Source: Candidatus Rokuibacteriota bacterium
GTDB lineage: Bacteria > Methylomirabilota > Methylomirabilia > Rokubacteriales > CSP1-6
Reading direction: 5' to 3'
Assembly (NCBI GenBank): GCA_003220265.1
Contig: QHRW01000110.1
Location: forward strand, 94,395-158,394
Length of the DNA: 64,000 nt
Part shown: one piece after another, positions 1-6,541 of the stretch
Layout of the letters: each line of letters begins with the position of its first letter
Position numbering within the stretch: position 1 is the stretch's first letter
Made by a program: the position numbers and the translations under genes
Notes under the pieces: model-generated
What the model was told of the DNA's origin: nothing
Databases searched by the model: none
Seen by the model: only the letters and a program-made list of their open reading frames with translations

Positions 1-654
1 CTGCCGGCCAAGTTCGCCGCGTCGACCGTGGGCATCGTCGAGCCCGACGGCGCCGGCGAGATCGTGCGAGGCCCCAACATCAAGCCGGTGCCGCTGGGCG
101 AGCCGGTGGCCGAGCGGCTGGAGGCGCCGGTGCTGCTGAAGCTCGGCGATAAAGTCTCGACCGACGACATCTCGCCGGCCGGCGCCGCCGTGCTGGTGTT
201 CCGCTCGAACGTGCCGGCCATCGCCGAGCACTCCTTCAAGTACATTGACGCCGAGTTCGTGGCGCGCGCCAGGGCGGCGGGCCGCGGCGTACTGGTGGCC
301 GGCGAGACATACGGCCAGGGGTCGTCCCGCGAGGTGGCGGCCATCGCGCCGATGTTCCTCGGCGTGCGCGCCGTGCTCGCGAAGTCGTTCGCGCGCATCC
401 ACCGCTCGAACCTGATCAACTGGGGCATCGTCCCGCTGGTCTTCGACGATCCGACGGCGTGGGACGGGATCGAGCGCGACGATCGCCTGGTCTTCGAGAC
501 CCTGCGCTCGTCGCTGGTGGCCGGCACGCGCGTGGCGGTCGTGAACGCGCGCACCGGAGCGCGCTTCACCGTCTCGTGCGTGCTCACCCCGCGCGAGCGC
601 GACATCCTCCTGGCCGGCGGGATTCTCGCCCATACGAAGGCGGCGAAGACATGA
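1..654 (+). CDS. Aconitate hydratase, C-terminal part (partial)
   Basis: This is the last 217 residues of an aconitase-family dehydratase; the reading frame is open to the first base of the window, so the iron-sulfur domains lie upstream. The visible part is the swivel domain: a KVSTDDISPAG segment near residues 50-60 and a GETYGQGSSREVAA segment, which is the aconitase/isopropylmalate-isomerase substrate-binding loop, followed by AKSFARIHRSNLINWG. The short swivel domain resembles the bacterial/archaeal short aconitase type more than mitochondrial AcnA. Aconitase interconverts citrate and isocitrate in the TCA cycle. The stop overlaps the start of the PrpF-like gene by four bases (ATGA), so the two are co-translated. 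With PrpF next to it, a role on 2-methylaconitate or a related substrate is possible. Confidence 0.93.
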   Translation: MPAKFAASTVGIVEPDGAGEIVRGPNIKPVPLGEPVAERLEAPVLLKLGDKVSTDDISPAGAAVLVFRSNVPAIAEHSFKYIDAEFVARARAAGRGVLVAGETYGQGSSREVAAIAPMFLGVRAVLAKSFARIHRSNLINWGIVPLVFDDPTAWDGIERDDRLVFETLRSSLVAGTRVAVVNARTGARFTVSCVLTPRERDILLAGGILAHTKAAKT

Positions 655-1814
655 AACAGAAGAAGGTCCGCGCGGTGTACATGCGAGGCGGCACGAGCCG
701 CTGCCTGGTCTTCCACGCCGAGGATCTGCCGGGGCCCGGACGCGAGCGCGACGCGCTCCTGCTCTCCGCCCTCGGCAGCCCCGATCCCTACGGGCGCCAG
801 CTCGACGGCCTCGGCGGCGGCATCTCGTCGCTGTCCAAGGCGTGCATCATCGGCCCGCCCACGCTGCCCGGCGCCGACGTGGATTACACGTTCGCGCAGG
901 TCGAGGTCAGGAAGGCGTCGGTCGACTACGCCGGCAACTGCGGCAACTGCTCGTCGTCGGTGGGCCCGTTCGCGATCGACGAAGGGCTCGTGCGCAGCGG
1001 CCGTGACGGCGAGACGATCGTGCGCATCCACAACACGAACACGAAGAAGCTGATCGTCGCCCACGTGCCCGTGAAGGACGGCGAGGCGGCGGTGAGCGGC
1101 GACTTCCAGCTGGCCGGCGTGGCCGGGCGGGGCGCCCGCATCGCGCTGGACTTCGTGGAGCCGGGCGGCGCCGGCACCGGCCGCCTGCTGCCGACCGGCC
1201 GCCCGCGTGACGTCGTCGCCGGCGTGGAGGTCTCCTGCGTGGATGCCACCAATCCCGTCGTGTTCGTGCGCGCCCGCGACCTCGGCCTCACCGGCACGGA
1301 GACGCCGCAGGCCATCGACGCCGATCACGACCTGGCCGCGCGCCTGGAGAAGCTGCGCGTGGAGGCGGCGGCGCGCATGGGCATGGCGGAGAGCGCCGCC
1401 GTGCCCAAGATCGCCTTCGTGGCGCCGCCGATCGACACGATCGCGCTCGACGGCGCGCGCTATCCGGCCGACGCCGCCGACGTCGTCGGCCGCGCCATCT
1501 CCATGGGCAACTGTCACCGCGCCTTCCCCCTCACCGTCGCCATGTGCCTCGCCGTCGCCGCCCGCATCGACGGCACCCTCGTCCACGAGTGCGTGACGAG
1601 GGGCGCCACGGCTACGCCGGGGCGACCCGAGCGTGGGGGGTCTGGGGGCCATCTCGGGGCCCCCAGCTCGAAAGACGTCAGGCTCGCGCATCCCTCCGGC
1701 GTGCTGCCGCTCGACGCGGCCGTCTCGCTGAAGGACGGCGCGCCCTGGGCCGAGCGCGTCACCGTCTACCGCACGGCGCGCCGGCTGATGGAAGGCTTCG
1801 TCCGCGTCCCGTGA
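651..1814 (+). CDS. PrpF-family isomerase (2-methylaconitate cis-trans isomerase-like)
   Basis: This is a 387-residue protein of the PrpF fold, a two-domain diaminopimelate-epimerase-like isomerase that shifts double bonds in methylaconitate-type acids. It shows the N-terminal YMRGGTSRCLVF signature (family usually has K-G at the R-C position), the GNCGN catalytic segment around Cys97, and a late HPSG segment. The ATG at 651 overlaps the aconitase stop; longer upstream readings in this frame only shadow the aconitase. Residues about 313-341 are encoded by a palindromic dispersed repeat (1588-1672), which inserts a Gly/Pro/Arg-rich segment just before the conserved RLAHPSG stretch without breaking the frame. 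Whether the inserted copy leaves the enzyme active is unknown. Confidence 0.88.
   Translation: MKQKKVRAVYMRGGTSRCLVFHAEDLPGPGRERDALLLSALGSPDPYGRQLDGLGGGISSLSKACIIGPPTLPGADVDYTFAQVEVRKASVDYAGNCGNCSSSVGPFAIDEGLVRSGRDGETIVRIHNTNTKKLIVAHVPVKDGEAAVSGDFQLAGVAGRGARIALDFVEPGGAGTGRLLPTGRPRDVVAGVEVSCVDATNPVVFVRARDLGLTGTETPQAIDADHDLAARLEKLRVEAAARMGMAESAAVPKIAFVAPPIDTIALDGARYPADAADVVGRAISMGNCHRAFPLTVAMCLAVAARIDGTLVHECVTRGATATPGRPERGGSGGHLGAPSSKDVRLAHPSGVLPLDAAVSLKDGAPWAERVTVYRTARRLMEGFVRVP
1588..1672 (-). repeat. Dispersed palindromic repeat, copy 1 (inside prpF-like gene)
   Basis: The core is GGGGGCC..TCGGGGCCCCC with a GC-rich flank. On the minus strand it aligns base for base over roughly 80 bp with the copies at 20128 and 45007, including the flanking CACGGCT-CGCCGGG and CGAGCG blocks. 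It lies entirely within coding sequence and keeps the frame open. Confidence 0.72.
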
Positions 1815-1815
1815 C

Positions 1816-1905
1816 CAAGCGCAATGTCGAGGAGCGACACGGGTTCCCCGGGGCGCTCCGAGCGTTGGGAGGTGTGGGGGGCCATATCGGGGCCCCCCAC
1901 TTCGG
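1816..1905 (-). repeat. Dispersed palindromic repeat, copy 2 (intergenic)
   Basis: It fills the gap between the PrpF-like gene and the next gene. The palindrome GGGGGGCC-atatcg-GGGCCCCCC lies at about 1877-1898, and the GAGGAGCG and CACGG flank matches the minus-strand reading of the tandem copy at 45007. It could act as a transcript-end hairpin for the aconitase-prpF pair. Confidence 0.75.
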
Positions 1906-1926
1906 TCAGTGAGCGCTCTGCACTTC

Positions 1927-2454
1927 ATGACCGACGGCGGCGAGATGGTGCGTCGGCGCGCCCAGGTGGCGAAGGGCTCGGTGGTAGAGGCGTGGCCCGA
2001 CATGACCGTCGGCGGCGGCACCTTCTGGGTCGGCGACGAGTCCAAGACGCTGCTCGACGCGGTCGGCCCGTCGCCCATGGCTGCCAAGCTGTCCCTGCCC
2101 GCCGACACCGTGCCGATCTTCTACGGCCCCCAGCTCTGCGACCTCGAGTCGCTGCCGCGCGAGGAGTCGCTGCGCGCGCGCGTGCTGTCGTCGCACGGCG
2201 TGGCCGTCGCGTGGGTCACGCTGAACCCCATGGGCGAGCGCGCCTCGCACGAGCCGAAGAGCCTCGACGAGCCCGTCTTTCATCTCCGCCGTCCGGGCGG
2301 CGGCTCCGGCCACCTCTGGCGACTGTTTCGCACGAAGGCGGCCGCCGTCGCCTGGATGGAGCACACCTACGGCAAGGACTCGGAAGGCGCCGAGTGGGCG
2401 CGCGCGCTGCCGGCCGAGGACTTCGAGGCGCTGCTGAAGCGTCACGGCGGGTGA
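1927..2454 (+). CDS. Hypothetical protein
   Basis: This 175-residue soluble protein has no recognised family, signal peptide or membrane segment. It is rich in Glu, Trp and Gly (segments TVGGGTFWVGDESK, YGPQLCDLESL and AWMEHTYGKDSEGAEWA). The ATG at 1927 was chosen because it lies clear of the palindromic repeat that ends just upstream; an in-frame GTG at 1909 would add six residues and begins right at the repeat edge. No clear Shine-Dalgarno site distinguishes them. Codon use matches the neighbours. It is followed by the acyltransferase after 19 bases, so it may be co-transcribed with that lipid gene. Confidence 0.6.
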   Translation: MTDGGEMVRRRAQVAKGSVVEAWPDMTVGGGTFWVGDESKTLLDAVGPSPMAAKLSLPADTVPIFYGPQLCDLESLPREESLRARVLSSHGVAVAWVTLNPMGERASHEPKSLDEPVFHLRRPGGGSGHLWRLFRTKAAAVAWMEHTYGKDSEGAEWARALPAEDFEALLKRHGG

Positions 2455-2473
2455 TGCGCGCCGGCCGTCGCGC

Positions 2474-3835
2474 ATGAGCCGCACGTTCGAGCGCGACCGC
2501 ATGGACCGCTTCTATCGCGCGGTCCGCGGGGTCGCGCGCTTCTGGCTCTGGTTCCTCTTCAAGTCGGTGGACGCCCGCCATCCCGAGCGCGTGCCCGACC
2601 GCGGGCCCTTGCTGCTCTGCGTGAACCATCCCAACAACCTGATCGACTCGCTCGTGGTCGGCTCGGTCCTGCGGCGCAAGGTGCACTACCTGGCGACCGC
2701 CGCGATGTTCCGTAACCGGCCGATGGCGCGCTTCCTGCTGGCGGCGGGCGCCATCCCCGTCTATCGCAAGCAGGACGATCCCGACAAGATGGACCGCAAC
2801 ACCGACACGTTCGCCGCCTGCTACGCGGCGTTCGGCCGCGGGCGCGTGGTGGCGATCTACCCGGAGGGCACCACGCACGCCGAGGCGCGCGTGCAGCGGA
2901 TCAAGACGGGCGCCGCCCGCATCGCGCTCACCTACGAGGGCGAGCACCCCGGCGAGCTGACGATGATCCCGGTGGGGCTCTCGTTCGAGGCGCGCAAGTC
3001 GTTCCGCAGCCGCGTGCTGGTCGCCTTCGGCGAGCCGATCCAGCCCGCCGCCTACCTGACCGCCTGGCACGAGGATCCGGTGAAGGCGGTGGACGCGCTC
3101 ACGCGCGATCTGCAGTGGGCGATGGAAGGCCAGGTCGTCAACGTCGAGCGCATCGACGACCAGCAGCTCGTGCACGCCATCGAGGAGCTCTATCGCGACG
3201 AGCTGGCCGCCCAGGTGATGGAGTCGCGCGGCCTCGCCCGCCGCGACGTCGATCCCGTGCGGCTCTCGCGCTCGATCGCCGGCGCCGTGCAGTACTTCAA
3301 GGCCCTCGATCCGCTGCGCATCGAGGCGCTCTGGCAGCGCATCCAGGCCTACCGCGCGCTGCTCGCGCAGTATCACCTGCGCGACGAGGCCGTCCGCGCC
3401 CGCCGCGAGAAGCTGCCGGCGCGCACGCGCGTCGTCTATTCCTGGGACGCCGTCGCGGGCTTCCCGTTCTTCGGCTACGGCGCCGTCGTCAACGGGCTGC
3501 CGTACTTCGTCCCCCGCTGGCTGGCCCACCGCATGGCCCGCAAGGAAACCGACTACGCGACCATCCGCTTGCTGGCCAGCATCGTCGCCTTCCCGCTCTT
3601 CTGGGGGCTGGAGACGTGGCTCGTGTGGCGAGGGGCGCTGCCGCTGTCCGGCACGATCGCCTATCGTTACCTGATCGGCGCCGGCTGGCTGCGCGTGCGC
3701 CTGCGCTTCGCGGCGCTGGCGGCCACGCAGAGCCAGGCGGCTCGGCGGCTCGTCACCGAGCGCGAGGCGATCGTGGCCGAGCTCGAGCGCGCCAAGCAGG
3801 ACTACCTCGCCGCCACCAAGGGGAGCAGCTTTTGA
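2474..3835 (+). CDS. PlsC-type 1-acylglycerol-3-phosphate acyltransferase family protein
   Basis: This 453-residue membrane-associated acyltransferase carries the catalytic block NHPNNLID near residues 51-58 (the HX5D form seen in the Gpt2/Sct1 and related branch rather than the usual HX4D) and the substrate block YPEGTTH near residue 135. It probably transfers an acyl group to a glycerol-phosphate-type acceptor during phospholipid synthesis. The C-terminal half, beyond about residue 230, is long for a plain PlsC (about 250 residues). It holds one or two hydrophobic segments (LLASIVAFPLFWGLETWLVW) and a coiled, charged end. The stop overlaps the creatininase-family start (TTGA). Acceptor specificity cannot be read from the sequence. 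Confidence 0.85.
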   Translation: MSRTFERDRMDRFYRAVRGVARFWLWFLFKSVDARHPERVPDRGPLLLCVNHPNNLIDSLVVGSVLRRKVHYLATAAMFRNRPMARFLLAAGAIPVYRKQDDPDKMDRNTDTFAACYAAFGRGRVVAIYPEGTTHAEARVQRIKTGAARIALTYEGEHPGELTMIPVGLSFEARKSFRSRVLVAFGEPIQPAAYLTAWHEDPVKAVDALTRDLQWAMEGQVVNVERIDDQQLVHAIEELYRDELAAQVMESRGLARRDVDPVRLSRSIAGAVQYFKALDPLRIEALWQRIQAYRALLAQYHLRDEAVRARREKLPARTRVVYSWDAVAGFPFFGYGAVVNGLPYFVPRWLAHRMARKETDYATIRLLASIVAFPLFWGLETWLVWRGALPLSGTIAYRYLIGAGWLRVRLRFAALAATQSQAARRLVTEREAIVAELERAKQDYLAATKGSSF

Positions 3836-4800
3836 GCGTCCATCGCCTGGAAGAGATGTCCACTGTCGCCCTCGACGCGCTCGACCGCGCGCGCACGGTG
3901 ATGGTGCTCACCGTCAGCCCGCTGGAAGAGCACGGGCCGCACCTGCCCGTGGGCGTGGACGCGTTCGCCGCGCGCCACTTCGCCGAGACCATCGCCGAGC
4001 GCGTGGTGGCCGCGCGCCCGGGCTGGTCGGTCGTGCTGGCGCCCACGCTGCACCTCGGCTCGTTCACCTTCGAGACCACCGGCACCGTCGCCGTCCGCCA
4101 GCGCGTCGTGCGCGACGCCCTGGTCGACTACGGTCACGCGCTCGCCAAGAGCGGTTTCCGCTTCATCCTCGTGGCCAACGGCCACGCGGGGCCCGGTCAC
4201 CTGAACGCGCTCGACGAGGCGGCGGCGATCGTCTCGCGCCGTCACGGGGTGACGATGGCCTCGTTTACCGGCCATCTCGCCTGGGAGTTCCTGCGCGGCC
4301 GCTACACGGACGCCATCGAGGCCGAGCTGGGACGCTCACTCACGGCCGAGGAGCGGCAGGCGTTCGCCGAGGACGCCCACGGCGGCTGGTGGGAGACGTC
4401 GCTCATGCTGCTGCTGCGCCCCGATCTCGTGGACGAGACGTATCGCACGCTGCCGCCGGCGCGCTACTCGCTGCCCCAGCGCGTCGTGCCGAACTATCCG
4501 CTGAAGAACGGTGGCCGGGGCTACGTGGGCCATCCCGCGCTCGGCGATCCGGCGTTCGCCAAGGCGACGACCGAAGTGCTCATGCGCGAGGCCATGACGA
4601 TCGTGGAGGGCCTGCTCGACGGCCACCTCAAGCCCTCCGATCGCCACTCGCCGTTCTTCCAGGTTCCGTTCCTCCGCACCAACTTCTGGCGTGGCGCCGG
4701 CATCACCACGGCCGTCGTGGCCGCAGCGGGAGCCGGACTGGCGGCATGGCTGCGGAGTCGGAGCCGGCCACCTTCCAAGCCAGGCCACCCACGGCTCTAG
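3832..4800 (+). CDS. Creatininase-family metallohydrolase with C-terminal membrane anchor
   Basis: This 322-residue member of the creatininase/mycofactocin MftE-like amidohydrolase family shows the metal-binding PLEEHGPHLPVGVD block near residue 30, NGHAGPGHLNALDEAA in the middle and EDAHGGWWETS further on. Glu/His/Asp residues there usually bind two metals and hydrolyse a cyclic or linear amide. The C-terminus has a hydrophobic stretch (ITTAVVAAAGAGLAAWL) followed by arginines, so the enzyme is probably tail-anchored, which is unusual for the family. The chosen TTG start overlaps the acyltransferase stop; an ATG eight codons later (3856) is the alternative. The last codons lie in a 26-bp sequence that recurs at 33051. 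The substrate is unknown. Confidence 0.85.
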   Translation: MSVHRLEEMSTVALDALDRARTVMVLTVSPLEEHGPHLPVGVDAFAARHFAETIAERVVAARPGWSVVLAPTLHLGSFTFETTGTVAVRQRVVRDALVDYGHALAKSGFRFILVANGHAGPGHLNALDEAAAIVSRRHGVTMASFTGHLAWEFLRGRYTDAIEAELGRSLTAEERQAFAEDAHGGWWETSLMLLLRPDLVDETYRTLPPARYSLPQRVVPNYPLKNGGRGYVGHPALGDPAFAKATTEVLMREAMTIVEGLLDGHLKPSDRHSPFFQVPFLRTNFWRGAGITTAVVAAAGAGLAAWLRSRSRPPSKPGHPRL

Positions 4801-4806
4801 CCGTGC
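4781..4806 (+). repeat. 26-bp short repeat, copy A, with inverted symmetry
   Basis: It contains CACGGCT-CT-AGCCGTG, a perfect 7-bp inverted repeat that overlaps both the creatininase stop and the next GTG start. A copy with two mismatches lies at 33051-33076. It may fold at the gene junction. Confidence 0.45.
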
Positions 4807-5576
4807 AGGCGCCACTCGCGACAAAAAACCTCGCGATCCTCGACGCCGTTGCCGACGGCGTCTGCCGTCTCACCCTCAACCGGCCCGACGCGCTCAACGC
4901 GCTCAACCGCGAGCTGACGAGCGCGCTGGAGCAGGCGCTCGACCGCGTGGCGGCCATGAGCGACGTGCGCGTGCTGATCGTGGCCGGGGGCGGCCGCGCG
5001 TTCTGCGCGGGCAACGACATCAAGGAGATGACGACCTTCACGGGCGAGGACGCCGAGACGCTGGCCGCGCGCCACGCCGCGCTCATGGAGCGGTTCGCGG
5101 CGCTGCCGCAGGTGACGCTGGCGGCCATCGACGGCCACGCGCTCGGCGGCGGCCTCATGCTCGCCGTCGCGCAGGACCTGCGCATCGCCTCCGACCGCGC
5201 GCGCTTCGGCCTGCCCGAGGTGACGCTCGGGTTCAATCCCGCCTACGGCATCGCCCGCCTGCTCGACGTCGCCGGCGGCGCCCACGGCCGCGATCTCCTG
5301 TTGACGGGCCGCACGATCCACGCGAGCGAGGCCCTGCGCATGGGCCTGGTCAATCGCGTCGTGGCGCCGCCCACGCTGGAGGCGAGCGCGCTCAAGTGGG
5401 CTGTCGAGATCGCGGCCTCGCCGCGCGAGGGCCTGGCCTCGACCAAGCAGATCGTCGCCGCCATCCGCGCCGGCGGCCCGGGCACCGAGCCCAGGTCCTA
5501 CGGCGCCGCGCTCAAGACCAGCCCCGCCGCCCGCGCGCGCATCGAAGCCTTCTCCCGGCGCCAGCGCCCCACCTGA
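4803..5576 (+). CDS. Enoyl-CoA hydratase/isomerase family protein
   Basis: This 257-residue crotonase-fold protein has the LNRPDALNALN N-terminal strand, the AFCAGNDIKEM oxyanion-hole segment near residue 68 and GHALGGGLMLA near residue 112. The second catalytic position reads LPEVTLGFNPAYG; the first acidic position of typical hydratases (GGCELA) is replaced by GGLMLA, so it has only one of the two usual glutamates and may be an isomerase- or hydrolase-type member. The GTG start two bases after the creatininase stop was chosen because the conserved N-terminus follows it directly. It acts on an unknown acyl-CoA thioester. Confidence 0.88.
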   Translation: MQAPLATKNLAILDAVADGVCRLTLNRPDALNALNRELTSALEQALDRVAAMSDVRVLIVAGGGRAFCAGNDIKEMTTFTGEDAETLAARHAALMERFAALPQVTLAAIDGHALGGGLMLAVAQDLRIASDRARFGLPEVTLGFNPAYGIARLLDVAGGAHGRDLLLTGRTIHASEALRMGLVNRVVAPPTLEASALKWAVEIAASPREGLASTKQIVAAIRAGGPGTEPRSYGAALKTSPAARARIEAFSRRQRPT

Positions 5577-5584
5577 GCGGGGTC

Positions 5585-6529
5585 GTGGCGCGCGAGGTTC
5601 CCCGCGCGGACATCGAGGAGGAGGTTCGGCGCGCGCTTCCGGCGCACGGTGGCATCACGCAGGTGCGCCCCTTGCTCAAGGGACACGGGCATCAATCCTT
5701 CGTACTCGAGACCGGCTCCCGCGCCACCGTCCTGCTGAAGATCGCCCTGCGCATGGACCAGGCGGCCAAGATGAAGTCGCTCGGTCGCGTGCTGGACCTG
5801 GCCGCGCGGCACCGCGTTCCGGTCCCACGGCTGCTCCACGTCTCCGAGGGCACCGCCTCCTTCGAGGGACGACCGTGGCTGATCCAGGAGTACCTGGCGG
5901 GAGACGACGGCGAGGAGGCGCTGGCCGGGATGTCGGCGCCGCAGCGCGCGGCGTTCTTCCGCGACTTCGGCGCTGCGGTGGCCCGGCTGCACGCCGTCGA
6001 CGTCGGCTATTTTTCGGACGACTCGACCTGGGCGAGCCGCGAGACGACGTGGGCGTCGGCCGTGGAGTCCCGTCTGGCGCGACTGGCCGTCGAGCATCGG
6101 CATGCCGCGCTGCTGCCGCCTGACGACCTGAAGGTGGCGGCGACGACGATCCGGTCGCTGGCGCGAGCCGTGTCTGCCGCGGTGCGGCCAGCCCTCGTCC
6201 ACCGCGATCTCTATCTTCCCAACACGCTGGTCACGGCCGGGCGCTTCCGGGCGCTCCTCGATTTCGAGCACGCGCGCTCCGCGGACGCGCTGTCCGACTT
6301 CGTGAAGCTCAGGATGTGGGTGTTCGACGTCGTCCCCGGCTCCGAATCCGAGTTCTGCGCCGGTTACGGCACGAATCCGTGGACGACGACGGAAGGGCGC
6401 CGGCGCCACCACGTGAGCCTGGGACTGGAGCTGCTGTCCGGGCTGCTCTACTGGAAGCGGACGGGGCAGTCCGAGATGCTCGGCGATTACCAGCGGCGCT
6501 TCGGGGAGTGGTCGGCCTCGATCGACTGA
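5585..6529 (+). CDS. Aminoglycoside-phosphotransferase-family small-molecule kinase
   Basis: This 314-residue protein kinase-like (APH/choline-kinase fold) protein has the nucleotide loop LLKGHGHQSFVLETG near residue 30, the catalytic loop LVHRDLYLPNTLV (catalytic Asp, metal-binding Asn) and the metal-binding LLDFEHA near residue 225. Such enzymes phosphorylate a hydroxyl on a small molecule. Being placed after an enoyl-CoA hydratase is reminiscent of acyl-CoA clusters, but nothing shows the substrate and drug resistance should not be assumed. The GTG start at 5585 lies eight bases after the upstream stop. The gene ends 12 bases from the convergent regulator at 6542. Confidence 0.84.
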   Translation: MAREVPRADIEEEVRRALPAHGGITQVRPLLKGHGHQSFVLETGSRATVLLKIALRMDQAAKMKSLGRVLDLAARHRVPVPRLLHVSEGTASFEGRPWLIQEYLAGDDGEEALAGMSAPQRAAFFRDFGAAVARLHAVDVGYFSDDSTWASRETTWASAVESRLARLAVEHRHAALLPPDDLKVAATTIRSLARAVSAAVRPALVHRDLYLPNTLVTAGRFRALLDFEHARSADALSDFVKLRMWVFDVVPGSESEFCAGYGTNPWTTTEGRRRHHVSLGLELLSGLLYWKRTGQSEMLGDYQRRFGEWSASID

Positions 6530-6541
6530 GGGCGGACGCGC

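Noticed and set aside
459..650. Upstream extension of the PrpF-like reading frame to 459
   Set aside because: This part is an out-of-frame reading of the aconitase gene; the conserved N-terminus begins at 651 with an ATGA overlap.
5585..6529. APH-family gene as an aminoglycoside-resistance determinant
   Set aside because: Only the kinase fold is supported; position next to acyl-CoA genes and lack of resistance-enzyme signatures argue for a metabolic kinase.
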